NCBI GenBank assembly: GCA_910589395.1
Contig: CAJUTL010000019.1
Coordinates: 1 to 57,458, forward strand
Source: an uncultured Oscillospiraceae bacterium
GTDB lineage: Bacteria > Bacillota_A > Clostridia > Oscillospirales > Acutalibacteraceae
DNA: 57,458 nt
Reading direction: 5' to 3'
Positions 16,537 through 24,415 of this stretch are shown piece by piece. Under the pieces are notes generated by a model. It ran no database searches, was not told the DNA's origin, and was given only the letters and a program-made list of their open reading frames with translations. Made by a program: the position numbers and the translations under genes. Numbering within the stretch: position 1 is the stretch's first letter; every line of letters starts with the position of its first letter.

Positions 16537-17370
16537 ATGAAAAAGAGAAATATCATCATGGTCAGCGCGGCATTTTCGGCTGCTTGCTTAGCTGCAGGCT
16601 GGTTTGCTCTGAACGGTCAGGCCGTCTCCGAAAGCGCCGGGCACAAGACTGTTTATTCAACGGCTGAAGAGTCCGTTTCCATCTCAGAGTCCGTTTTGCG
16701 GGAGGTCAGTGTAATACGCGCCTATGAGGAGCCCTGGCCCATAGAAAAGCTGATGGAAAAATCCACGCTGGTCATCCGGGGAACAGTGGAGAGTGCCGAT
16801 GTGTTGGAGATCAGCGGCGTGCGGGGCGGCACTCTTACCATGACGGAATATCAGGTCAAGGTATCTGAGGTTCTCCGCGGGGAAGAGAAGGCTTCTGTTT
16901 CAGTGCTGCGAATTGGAGATCCTGCTGATGAGCAGGTATTTTTTGAAGCGGAGCCTGTTTTGGAGCAGGGGAAGGAATATCTGCTTTTCCTGCAAAGCAG
17001 GGATCTAGGCGGCGATTTCAATTTCTTGGGAGACCATTACAGAGTATTGGGCGATAGGCAGGGCGTGTATGAAAGCAGCGCGGCTGTCCCGGCCAGAGAA
17101 GGCGAGGCTGCTTTTTCTAATCAAAAAGAGCTTGCGGCGGTTGGGACGGAAGAGGCGCCGGAAGCTGTTTCCTATACTCAGGTGCAGGAAGAGCTGAAAC
17201 AAGTAAACGTGGAAACGCCTCCCGATCCGGATCTGTTCCGCAACGAGTATCTGGAGGCCTTAAAAGGAAATCTGGAAACAGGCTTCATCACAGAGGAAGA
17301 ATACGCGGCGGCAACCGCGGAGCTCGATCAATACGCGGAGGTGATTTCCCGGCGGCCACTGTGGGAATAG
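16537..17370 (+). CDS. Secreted protein of unknown function with an NTR/OB-like central region
   Basis: 277 residues starting with a signal or membrane anchor (KKRNIIMVSAAFSAACLAAG, possibly a weak lipobox at SAAC). Residues about 70-160 read STLVIRGTVESADV, MTEYQVKVSEVLRGEE and LEQGKEYLLFL. This spacing of strands is seen in small secreted bacterial OB-fold domains that resemble the netrin-like fold of tissue inhibitors of metalloproteases. The C-terminus is acidic and ends ISRRPLWE. It follows the metalloprotease by 23 bases with a good AAAGGAG site, so the pair is co-transcribed. An inhibitor, chaperone or cell-bound cofactor of the protease are all possible; no direct evidence separates them. 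Confidence 0.6.
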   Translation: MKKRNIIMVSAAFSAACLAAGWFALNGQAVSESAGHKTVYSTAEESVSISESVLREVSVIRAYEEPWPIEKLMEKSTLVIRGTVESADVLEISGVRGGTLTMTEYQVKVSEVLRGEEKASVSVLRIGDPADEQVFFEAEPVLEQGKEYLLFLQSRDLGGDFNFLGDHYRVLGDRQGVYESSAAVPAREGEAAFSNQKELAAVGTEEAPEAVSYTQVQEELKQVNVETPPDPDLFRNEYLEALKGNLETGFITEEEYAAATAELDQYAEVISRRPLWE

Positions 17371-17395
17371 AAGCATATAGAATATAAAAAGGAAC

Positions 17396-17424
17396 ATCTG
17401 CCCGGATCATCGATCCGGGCAGAT
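17396..17424 (+). terminator. Intrinsic terminator after the protease pair
   Basis: ATCTGCCCGGATC pairs perfectly with GATCCGGGCAGAT around a 3-base loop, with a TATTCTCTTT run after it. It separates the pair from the convergent ABC operon. Confidence 0.8.
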
Positions 17425-17480
17425 ATTCTCTTTATCAGTTATAAGGCAGTAGTTTTCGATATTGCCTTTCTAAACAGAAA

Positions 17481-18275
17481 TTACCCCAGCAAAAGCTTAT
17501 CGTCCGCTTCGTCGGAGCCGGTGGCCTGTCCGAATTTCTCCAGTAGCTCTTCCACGGTAAGCTTTTTCTTGTCCTCCCCGGAAATATCCAGGGCAATTTT
17601 GCCGTCGTACATCATAACGAGTCGGTTGCCGTGGGCAATGGCGTCCCGCATGTTGTGGGTGATCATCAGGGTGGTCAGGTGGTCCCGCTGTACGATCTGT
17701 TCCGTGGTTTCCAGCACCTTGGCGGCGGTTTTGGGATCCAGCGCCGCGGTATGCTCGTCCAGCAACAGAAGTTTCGGCTTTACTAAGCTTGCCATTAAAA
17801 GAGTAAGGGCCTGGCGCTGGCCGCCGGAAAGCAGGCCCACCTTGGAAGTCATGCGGTCTTCCAAACCCAGATCCAGCAGCTTCAGCATTTCCCGGTACTC
17901 TTCCCGGTCCTGCCGGGTGATGCCCCGCCGCAGAGTGCGCAGCTTGCCCCGCCGGGCGGCCAGGGCTAAATTTTCTTCGATCTGCATGGTGGCGGCGGTG
18001 CCCAGCATGGGGTCCTGAAAAACTCTGCCGATGTATTTGGCCCGCTTGTGCTCAGAAAGCCGGGTCACGTTAACGCCGCTGATCGTAATAGTGCCTCGGT
18101 CCACCGGAAATACACCGGCCACCGCATTTAATAAAGTGGATTTTCCCGCGCCGTTGCCACCGATCACCGTGACGAAATCGCCTTCCTTCAGCGTAAGGGA
18201 AACATTGTTTAGCGCGATCTTTTCATTGACAGTGCCGGAGTTAAATACCTTTGTCACTTGGGATAATTCAAGCAT
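17481..18275 (-). CDS. ABC transporter ATP-binding protein (TrpX-type importer)
   Basis: 264 residues. Walker A is GGNGAGKST (about residue 39), the signature motif LSGGQRQALTLL (about 147) and Walker B LLLLDEHTAALD (about 168). DEHTAAL rather than DEPTSGL is characteristic of the COG1101 group that partners COG4120 permeases and COG2984 binding proteins. It powers import using ATP at the inner face of the membrane. It overlaps the permease gene by 8 bases, so the two are translationally coupled. Confidence 0.88.
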   Translation of the reverse strand: MLELSQVTKVFNSGTVNEKIALNNVSLTLKEGDFVTVIGGNGAGKSTLLNAVAGVFPVDRGTITISGVNVTRLSEHKRAKYIGRVFQDPMLGTAATMQIEENLALAARRGKLRTLRRGITRQDREEYREMLKLLDLGLEDRMTSKVGLLSGGQRQALTLLMASLVKPKLLLLDEHTAALDPKTAAKVLETTEQIVQRDHLTTLMITHNMRDAIAHGNRLVMMYDGKIALDISGEDKKKLTVEELLEKFGQATGSDEADDKLLLG

Positions 18276-19221
18276 GCTCGCCCGCCCCTTTCTTTGCCGA
18301 TTTCGAGAAGTATTTTCCCTTCCAATAGGGCACGGACAGGAATAGCGCCACCAGCAGGGCAGAGATCAGTTTCAGGTAGTTTGTATTGATGCCGCTGAGG
18401 CTGACCACGGCCTGAATGACCACATAATAGATCACCGCGCCAAGGGAAACACTGAGCAGACGAAGGGCAAAATTCCGGAAGATCCGGGAGAAAAGCACTT
18501 CTCCGATAATGACCGCCGCCAGCCCAATGACGATAGCGCCCTTGCCCATGCTGGAATCCGCAAAGCTCTGGAACTGGGAAAGCAGCGCGCCGGAAAGGGC
18601 CACCAGGCCGTTAGAAAGCATCAGCCCGATCACCTTTGCCACGTTGGTGTTGATCCCCTGTGCCCGGGACATGCTGGCGTTTGCTCCGGTAGCACGAAGG
18701 GAGGCTCCCAGCTCTGTGCCGAAAAACCAGTACAGCAGGGCGATAATGACCGCCGTAAACAGCCCTACTACAAAGATGGGGTGCTGATAGAAGGGCCGTG
18801 TTCCCTTGGAAACGTCCTGAACGAACCGCAGAGAGACCAGCAGGCGATTCAGGCTGCTTTGATCGATCACATTGATGGCCACATTGGACTTCATGGACAT
18901 GATGGCCAGATTCACTGACCACAGCCCGAGCTGGGTCAGAATTCCCGCCAGAATACCGGGAATACCGCAGAAGGTATGGAGCAGCCCGGTGACAAGCCCT
19001 GCCAAGAGCCCCGCCGCAAAGGCGGCAAGCATTGCCAGCCACAGATTTACCCCGGAGGCAAACAGCACCACGAAGGTGGCGCCGCCGGTACAGAAGGAGC
19101 CGTCTACCGTCAAATCGGCGATATCCAGCAGCTTGTAGGTAATGTACACGCCGATAGCCATGATCCCCCAGATCAACCCCTGGGAAACAGCCCCCGGCAA
19201 AGCGTTCAAAAAATCAGCCAT
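18268..19221 (-). CDS. ABC transporter permease (TrpX-type importer)
   Basis: About 317 residues with eight or more hydrophobic segments and the family hallmarks GIMAIGVYITYKLLDIADLTVDGSF near the N-terminus and NGLVALSGALLSQFQSFAD in the cytoplasmic coupling region. This is the COG4120 family related to branched-chain amino acid permeases. The start is uncertain: ATG at 19221 gives the usual N-terminus MADFLNALPG but has no clear ribosome site; an upstream ATG at 19311 would add 30 odd residues. Its partner binding protein lies upstream across a 236-base gap with a terminator hairpin. Confidence 0.85.
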   Translation of the reverse strand: MADFLNALPGAVSQGLIWGIMAIGVYITYKLLDIADLTVDGSFCTGGATFVVLFASGVNLWLAMLAAFAAGLLAGLVTGLLHTFCGIPGILAGILTQLGLWSVNLAIMSMKSNVAINVIDQSSLNRLLVSLRFVQDVSKGTRPFYQHPIFVVGLFTAVIIALLYWFFGTELGASLRATGANASMSRAQGINTNVAKVIGLMLSNGLVALSGALLSQFQSFADSSMGKGAIVIGLAAVIIGEVLFSRIFRNFALRLLSVSLGAVIYYVVIQAVVSLSGINTNYLKLISALLVALFLSVPYWKGKYFSKSAKKGAGEHA

Positions 19222-19342
19222 AAGAAAAGGAACCCCCACAACAAAAAATAATACGAGCCTCCATTTTGGGCAAGAGAAATGGGGCGTAAAAAGTAGAATA
19301 TGAAGCAGCAAAAGCGCTTTCTGCTCTTATGCCCTTTATTTG

Positions 19343-19420
19343 GAATCTAGTATCCAGCATCTAGAATTCAGCGTCCAGTATAGCATAAAACAGCGGAAAA
19401 GGGAAGTTCCTTTTCCGCTG
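19343..19420 (-). terminator. Family E heptamers with terminator hairpin inside the ABC operon
   Basis: 19391-19420 is a hairpin with 12-base perfect arms (CAGCGGAAAAGG and its complement) around GAAGTT. On the minus strand it follows the binding-protein gene. 19343-19384 are six family E heptamers (GAATCTA, GTATCCA, GCATCTA, GAATTCA, GCGTCCA, GTATAGC). It probably makes the binding protein more abundant than the permease and ATPase. Confidence 0.75.
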
Positions 19421-19457
19421 TGCAGATATCTCATAGCTTGCGGCGCTGTTCGGGAGC

Positions 19458-20501
19458 TTATTCGGTGGCAATGGCCTCGTAGCCCTCGGGCGGCGTTACG
19501 CCCAGCTCATCACAGATGGCCTGGTTGTATTTGGGCGTAAAATTGGCGGCGTATTCTATGGGCATTTCGGAAACATTCGCCTCGCCCTTCAAAATTTTGA
19601 TCGCCATTTTTCCGGTGGCCACGCCCAGGTCATAGTAGCTGATGGAAAGGGTAGCCACGCCGCAGCCCCTGGCAATGCCCTCCTCGCCGCAGAATACGGG
19701 GATCTTGGCGGGACGGCAGATGTTGTCGATAATGCCGGTGCTGGAGGCGCAGGTGTTGTCTGTGGGAACATACAGGATATCGCTGTTGTCGGCGGCGTTT
19801 TGTGTTACAGCGGCCATGTCGTTGGAATCGGAGAAGGGATACTGAGTACAGGTGTAGCCCAGGCCCTCCAGATAGCCCTGTACGGTATCTACCTGGTACT
19901 GGCTGTTATTCTCATTGGAGCAGTAAAGCAGGCCCACGGTTTTGGCGTTGGGGTACCAGTCCTTGATCATCTGCGCCTGCTGGTCCAGCGGGGCCAGGTC
20001 GGAGGTGCCGGATACGTTGCTTCCCACCGTGCCGGAGAAATTCTCAATCCCCAGGGCCACACCGTATTCGGTAACAGAGGTGCCCAAAACCGGAATATCG
20101 CTGGTGGCGGTGGCGGCAGCCTGCACGGCAGGGGTGGCGTTTGCCAAAATCAGATCCACCTTGGAGGTGACAAATTCATTGGCAATGGTGGCGCAGGTGG
20201 CGGAATCATTGGCGGCGTTCTGCTCGTCAAAGGTCACCTTGTCGCCGAATTCCTCCGTAAGGGTATCCCGGAAGCCCTTGGTGGCGGCGTCCAGCGCCTC
20301 ATGGGGGGTCAGCTGACAGATACCCACCGTGTAGGTTTTGCCGTCTGTGCCAGGGGTTCCGGCAGTGCTTCCAACACTGGCGGTACTGCTGCCGGATCCG
20401 CTGGGGGCCTTGCCGGAATCACCGCCGCAGGCAGCCAGCGTCAGCAGCAAAAGGACACTCAAAGCTCCGGCAAGCAGCCGGAGGGAAAGCTTTCTGTTCA
20501 T
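19458..20501 (-). CDS. ABC transporter substrate-binding lipoprotein (TrpX/COG2984 family)
   Basis: 347 residues. Signal peptide with lipobox LAAC (Cys about 25), a Ser/Gly/Thr-rich linker to about residue 50, then the two-lobed binding domain: YTVGICQLTPHEALDAATKGF, IANEFVTSKVDLILANATPA, VGLLYCSNENNSQYQ and LYVPTDNT. Members of this family bind tryptophan, tyrosine or other small ligands; the ligand is not deducible. ATG at 20501 follows AGGAGGATC. Expression is driven by a consensus promoter with a leader of about 105 bases. Confidence 0.9.
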   Translation of the reverse strand: MNRKLSLRLLAGALSVLLLLTLAACGGDSGKAPSGSGSSTASVGSTAGTPGTDGKTYTVGICQLTPHEALDAATKGFRDTLTEEFGDKVTFDEQNAANDSATCATIANEFVTSKVDLILANATPAVQAAATATSDIPVLGTSVTEYGVALGIENFSGTVGSNVSGTSDLAPLDQQAQMIKDWYPNAKTVGLLYCSNENNSQYQVDTVQGYLEGLGYTCTQYPFSDSNDMAAVTQNAADNSDILYVPTDNTCASSTGIIDNICRPAKIPVFCGEEGIARGCGVATLSISYYDLGVATGKMAIKILKGEANVSEMPIEYAANFTPKYNQAICDELGVTPPEGYEAIATE

Positions 20502-20616
20502 AGATTTCGATCCTCCTAATAAATAGTACGGGGCAAAAGGCGCAGCCGCGCCAAGCCACGCTTGTGCGATTTTGGTTTGTACAGCTTTACAGTGCTAAAG
20601 CGCAACCGCATTCCCT

Positions 20617-20645
20617 ATTATAAGCAGGTTGTTCCAAAATGTCAA
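20617..20645 (-). promoter_or_regulatory. Consensus promoter of the ABC importer operon
   Basis: On the minus strand TTGACA (20645-20640), 17 bases, TATAAT (20622-20617). Both boxes are perfect. The leader holds a hairpin GCTTTA-loop-TAAAGC (about 20584-20601). No T-box features were seen in it. Confidence 0.85.
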
Positions 20646-20678
20646 GCACAGTAGTGGCTGTGAGGAGTCAGTTATTAG

Positions 20679-21141
20679 GGCAATTAGGAATGAGCAATTA
20701 GCAATTAAGGGCAAAATTCTTCGTCAAGAAAGCGATAGCTTTCTGTGTTCCTCAGAATGACAAGAGGGCAGTTAGTACGATAAATTGGAATTTGGCGGCG
20801 AGGCGCCGCTGCCACTCGTGAAGCTGCTTGGTGCGGGAGGATAGCTTCCGGCCCGACCACAAGCAAGCAGGTAAATAGGAATTTGTAGGGCTAACGAACA
20901 GCAGAAACTTCTTGCCTCCCCTGAAAGGGGAGGGGGACCACCGTTAGGTGGTGGAGAGGTTCCAGCTCGCTATAAACCAGTATAAAATCTGCGTTTTTCA
21001 GCTTTCTGTCAGAACCCCTCAGTCACGGCTTCGCCGTGACAGCTCTCCTTTCAGGGGAGCCAGGAGTGACTGCTTACAATTTACCAAGCATTGGTTACAA
21101 CGCTTGTGCCCTTTGCCTTTCATTTCTCATTCCTCACTGCA
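20679..21141. repeat. Intergenic repeat island 3 (A, half C, B, G, F, B', A')
   Basis: A heptamers at 20679-20708; only the right arm of core C at 20709-20763; B at 20779-20796; module G inverted at 20791-20859; core F at 20911-21066, with outer arms CTCCCCTGAAAGGGGAG and an inner ACCACC-GTTA-GGTGGT; an inverted B-like module around 21076; and inverted A heptamers CATTTCT, CATTCCT, CACTGCA at 21121-21141. Core F recurs at 36605. It is the longest island in the window and holds no gene. Confidence 0.8.
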
Positions 21142-21166
21142 TTCTAAATAGCGCTCCTCTTCCTCC

Positions 21167-21195
21167 TTGATTTTTTTTCAAAAAAGGAGTATTCT
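21167..21195 (+). promoter_or_regulatory. Promoter upstream of the preQ1 riboswitch candidate
   Basis: TTGATT at 21167-21172 and TATTCT at 21190-21195, spacer 17. It places a transcript start about 25-30 bases before the aptamer stem. Confidence 0.5.
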
Positions 21196-21229
21196 AACTG
21201 TTGCGGCGCGGGGTGCTTACTCTTGCCGC

Positions 21230-21299
21230 GGTCAGTCACAAAATCCTGACCTTAAAAAATACTAGGGCTGGTTTTTGAAAGACGGGAAAAAGCCTTTTT
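21230..21299 (+). promoter_or_regulatory. Candidate preQ1 class I riboswitch with attenuator
   Basis: GGTCAG (21230-21235) pairs with CTGACC (21246-21251) around a 10-base loop TCACAAAATC, followed by the A-rich tail TTAAAAAATACTAGGG. Stem, loop length near 10 and the A-run followed by CTAGG match the small H-type pseudoknot layout of preQ1-I aptamers. The tail overlaps a terminator: GGC...TTTTT (21266-21275) pairs with AAAAAGCC (21287-21294), then a T run to 21299. Ligand binding would favour the terminator. The gene behind it is queT, the expected target. The exact pseudoknot pairing was not modelled. Confidence 0.7.
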
Positions 21300-21372
21300 C
21301 TCATTCTTGGGCGGGGAAAAGGGCCTTGCTTTGCTTTTTCAAAAGCGCGGTCCCGCAGAAAGGATCTTCTCT

Positions 21373-21906
21373 ATGAAAACATCTAAACAAGTTCGGTTTC
21401 TCGCCCAGGGCGCTGTGATCGCGGCGCTCTATTCTGTCCTTACCTATGCGGCGGCAGCAGTGAATTTAGCCTATGGCCCGGTGCAGTTTCGATTTTCCGA
21501 AGCCTTAACGGTACTGCCGGTATTTACTCCCGCCGCCATTCCGGGCCTGGCGCTGGGCTGCTTTCTTTCCAATCTGGCAAGCCCCCTGGGGGTCGTGGAT
21601 TGGATCTTCGGAACAGCGGCTACGCTTTTAGCGGCTTTTGGAACAAGAGCCGCCGCAAAGGTGGAGTGGAAGGGCCTTCCGCTTTTGGCCCCGCTGCCTC
21701 CGGTGCTTGCCAATACGGTCATTGTTGGGCTGGAGGTGGCCTGCCTGTCCGACGCGGGCTTTGCCTGGGCCAATTTCTCCTGGGCTGCGTTTGGAGCAGG
21801 AGCTTTATCGGTAGGGCTTGGAGAACTGGCGGTCTGCTACGTGCTGGGACTGCCGCTGTTGATTGCCCTGCGCAGAACCGGCGCGGCGGATAAGATTTTT
21901 GCCTGA
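21373..21906 (+). CDS. queT: QueT family queuosine-precursor transporter (ECF S component)
   Basis: 177 residues with about five to six membrane segments. QGAVIAALYSVLTYAAAAVNLAYGPVQFRFSEALTVLP is the family opening, followed by PGLALGCFLSNLASPLGVVDWIFGT. It is the substrate-binding S component that works with a shared ECF energizing module to import preQ1/preQ0 or queuine-type precursors of queuosine in tRNA. ATG at 21373 (MKTSKQ) follows GAAAGGATC; the ATG at 21307 lies in the leader. Control by the preQ1 riboswitch candidate upstream is likely. The K+ channel gene follows after 24 bases. Confidence 0.88.
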   Translation: MKTSKQVRFLAQGAVIAALYSVLTYAAAAVNLAYGPVQFRFSEALTVLPVFTPAAIPGLALGCFLSNLASPLGVVDWIFGTAATLLAAFGTRAAAKVEWKGLPLLAPLPPVLANTVIVGLEVACLSDAGFAWANFSWAAFGAGALSVGLGELAVCYVLGLPLLIALRRTGAADKIFA

Positions 21907-21930
21907 TCAAAGAAAAAGGAGCGAAACGGC

Positions 21931-23319
21931 ATGAGAAAGCCTGTGGGAAAGGAAAAAAAGCTGGGAGAGCGGATCAGAAACGCAGCTCCGGTGCGCATCA
22001 TTGTGGTCAGCTTTCTGTTGTTGATTCTTCTGGGAACGCTGCTGCTTACGCTGCCGTTTTCCTCTCAGGAGGGGGCCACCGATCCGTTAAACGCTTTTTT
22101 TACGGCCACCTCCGCCACCTGCGTGACAGGACTTTCCGTAGTGGATACCACCGCACACTGGTCGGCTTTTGGACAAGGCGTGATCCTGTTTTTGATCCAG
22201 CTGGGCGGCCTGGGTTTTTCCACCTTTGCCATTGGTTTTACCCTGTTGGTGCGCAGAAAGCTGGGCCTGCGGGAGCTCATGCTGGCCAGTGAGTCCACCG
22301 GCGGCAGTGCTTTAGACGCGGTATCGCTGATGAAGCTGATGCTGGGCTTTACCTTTTTCTGTGAAGCGCTGGGTGCCGGGCTTCTGATGCTTCGTTTTGT
22401 GCCGATGCTGGGAACAGAAGGAATTTGGCCCGCCGTGTTTGTGGCGGTGTCCGCCTACTGTAACGCGGGCTTTGATATTTTGGGAAACGTACCGGGAAAT
22501 TCCAGCATGACCGCCTTTGCCGGAGACCCCCTTGTCAGCCTTACCGTGTCGGCGCTGATCATCATCGGCGGCCTGGGCTTTGTGGTGGTGCAGGATATTT
22601 ACCAGTGCAAGCTCCTTTCCCGGTTTCAAAGGAAAGAGCCTGCCCGCCTGCGCTTTTTCTCCCAGATCTGTCTGCGGGGCACCGTGGTGCTGCTGGTGCT
22701 GGGCACCCTGAGCTTCCTGCTGCTGGAATACAACAACACCATGAAGGGCCTGAACTTCTTTGAAAAGCTGAATGCGGCCTTTTTTCAGTCCGCCAATACC
22801 AGAACGGCAGGCTTTGCCTCGGTAAATATTGCCGGAGAAAAAGATTTCACCAAGGTGCTCACCTGTATTCTCATGTTTATCGGCGGCTGCCCCGGTTCTA
22901 CGGCGGGAGGCATCAAGATCAGCACCTTTGTGGTGTTGTTTGTGACTGTGCTTTCCACGATGCGAGGCAGGGAAGAGCCGGTGGTGCTCAAGCACCGGTT
23001 TTCCGTGAGCATGGTGCATAAGGCCCTGACTGTAATGCTGCTGGGCCTTTTGCTGGTATTTGTAGATGCCGGCGTTATCAGCAATATGAACCCGCCCATT
23101 CCGTTTTTGGACTGCCTGTTTGAAGCGACCTCCGCCTTTGCTACCGTGGGGCTTTCCGCCGGGGTGACGCCCAGGCTGGAGCCCATTTCCAAGCTGTTGC
23201 TATGCTTTACCATGTTCGTGGGCAGAGTGGGGCCCGTTTCCTTTGGGCTTTCAATTTTGATGCGCCGCCGGGGAGAAGGAGACTCCGTTTTGCCGGAGGG
23301 CCGCATGCTCATCGGCTGA
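21931..23319 (+). CDS. TrkH/KtrB family potassium uptake channel subunit
   Basis: 462 residues, the membrane subunit of a Ktr/Trk K+ (Na+-coupled) uptake system. Four M-P-M repeats are visible, with selectivity-filter regions at TSATCVTGLSVVD, AYCNAGFDIL, NTRTAGFASV and SAFATVGLSAG; the conserved glycines line the pore. The gating loop region contains the Gly-rich GGCPGSTAGGIK. No KtrA/TrkA nucleotide-binding subunit lies next to it, so that partner must be encoded elsewhere. ATG at 21931 follows AAAAAGGAGCG. Its nearness to queT suggests co-transcription from the riboswitch-controlled promoter, which would be an odd pairing. Confidence 0.9.
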   Translation: MRKPVGKEKKLGERIRNAAPVRIIVVSFLLLILLGTLLLTLPFSSQEGATDPLNAFFTATSATCVTGLSVVDTTAHWSAFGQGVILFLIQLGGLGFSTFAIGFTLLVRRKLGLRELMLASESTGGSALDAVSLMKLMLGFTFFCEALGAGLLMLRFVPMLGTEGIWPAVFVAVSAYCNAGFDILGNVPGNSSMTAFAGDPLVSLTVSALIIIGGLGFVVVQDIYQCKLLSRFQRKEPARLRFFSQICLRGTVVLLVLGTLSFLLLEYNNTMKGLNFFEKLNAAFFQSANTRTAGFASVNIAGEKDFTKVLTCILMFIGGCPGSTAGGIKISTFVVLFVTVLSTMRGREEPVVLKHRFSVSMVHKALTVMLLGLLLVFVDAGVISNMNPPIPFLDCLFEATSAFATVGLSAGVTPRLEPISKLLLCFTMFVGRVGPVSFGLSILMRRRGEGDSVLPEGRMLIG

Positions 23320-23355
23320 GCCGTGTGTTTTTTGTGCAGACAAGGATAAAGATAT

Positions 23356-23399
23356 CGACAGGGCGTGTTCCCACAAGCAGTGGAGAACACGCCCTGTCG
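23356..23399. terminator. Bidirectional terminator hairpin after ktrB
   Basis: Fifteen-base perfect arms (CGACAGGGCGTGTTC and its complement) around a loop that itself contains CCAC...GTGG. A T-rich run TGTCTCTTTTT follows on the plus strand. Confidence 0.7.
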
Positions 23400-23435
23400 C
23401 TGTCTCTTTTTCCCGAGACAGGTTTCTCAAGAGAA

Positions 23436-23484
23436 CATTTATCAGGGGGATTTCACCCAAAAGATGAAATCCCCCTGATAAATG
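23436..23484. terminator. Second long perfect hairpin between ktrB and vanZ
   Basis: Twenty-base perfect arms beginning CATTTATCAGGGGGATTTCA around a 9-base loop. It sits 22 bases beyond the vanZ stop and probably terminates the convergent vanZ transcript. Two near-perfect stems within 130 bases are unusual for a simple convergent pair. Confidence 0.65.
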
Positions 23485-23506
23485 GAAATTACTGAAAAGC
23501 AGTCCG

Positions 23507-24031
23507 TTATTTTGTTTTTAAGCGTTCCAAGACCCAGAAAGTGATCGGCTTAAAAATAACATAAAGGCCATAGCCCAACGCTCCGCCGATCACATTCGTA
23601 ATCAGGTCCGTGATGTCAGAGGAGCGGTCAAAGAACGGCTGTAAGAGTTCGATACCCAAGCTCATCAGGAAGCAGGAAAACACTGTCACGCCGAACTTGG
23701 CCCTTTTGTCCCGGGTTAGAGGAAATAGAAAGCCGAAGGGGAGAGTCATAATAACATTCAAGACCACTTGCCTGAAAAAATCCCCTCTGCCCAAAGAAAC
23801 GTCAATAAACGGCACCAGATTCATAGGCTCATAGGGATGGTTTAACACAAATGGGATGGATGCGATCACCGGCATCATGGTAAAAAAGAGCACTAACGAG
23901 AGATAGGCGTACATGAGCGTATTGACAAGGAGGACACCTTTGCCCTGGGGCCTCCACTTTCTAAAAAAGATGAACGCATACAGCAGCGCCAACACCATAA
24001 AATCTATACAATGTTCTATCAAATATTTCAT
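23507..24031 (-). CDS. VanZ family membrane protein
   Basis: 174 residues with four or five membrane segments. The VanZ hallmark residues are seen in NLVPFIDV, LNVIMTLPFGFLFPL and ELLQPFFDRSSDITDLITNVIGGALGYG (E, Q, R, D-D, N, G spacing). VanZ proteins relate to teicoplanin tolerance in enterococci, but most genomic members have unknown roles at the cell envelope. ATG at 24031 (MKYLIE) follows AAAGGAGTG; an ATG at 24049 lies before that site. It stands alone, convergent with ktrB. Confidence 0.85.
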   Translation of the reverse strand: MKYLIEHCIDFMVLALLYAFIFFRKWRPQGKGVLLVNTLMYAYLSLVLFFTMMPVIASIPFVLNHPYEPMNLVPFIDVSLGRGDFFRQVVLNVIMTLPFGFLFPLTRDKRAKFGVTVFSCFLMSLGIELLQPFFDRSSDITDLITNVIGGALGYGLYVIFKPITFWVLERLKTK

Positions 24032-24415
24032 TGCGGCACTCCTTTCCACTTACGCCCCTTTCCGAATTCTCGTTTGTCGAATAGGCATGAGCAAAGTATA
24101 CCATCATTGCAGACGGCTTTCAACCCTCTTTTATAAGCGCTGACAGTAGTAGCAAGCAATGTCCCGGTATATATTATCCGGTGCAGCTCCGCCCGATGCA
24201 CAAGCCGCCGGTGGCGTCTGCTCACCTGTCCATACTAGGCAGAGAGGGCTGACAAAGAGAACGGAGTGCCCAGGTTATCCCCGGACGCTCCCGCTTCAGT
24301 TCCCTCCTGCTGGTAAATCACCACACCTCCGGCCTGTGTCATTTTGCCATAAACGAACCTCAGTCAACATAATAGTAGTGGTCTGGTTTTATACATTACC
24401 TCTCACGAATTTGTT
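24032..24415. other. Intergenic region with possible coding remnants
   Basis: 384 bases upstream of vanZ. On the minus strand around 24240-24350 one frame reads GKMTQAGGVVIYQQEGTEAG..., coding-like but without a start, ribosome site or family match. It lies downstream of the SLH fossil, in the same direction, so it may be part of the same decayed locus. None of modules A-F was recognised here. Confidence 0.35.

Noticed and set aside
20948..21151. 67-codon ORF within repeat island 3
   Set aside because: It runs through core F and the A' heptamers and so is a by-product of repeat sequence.
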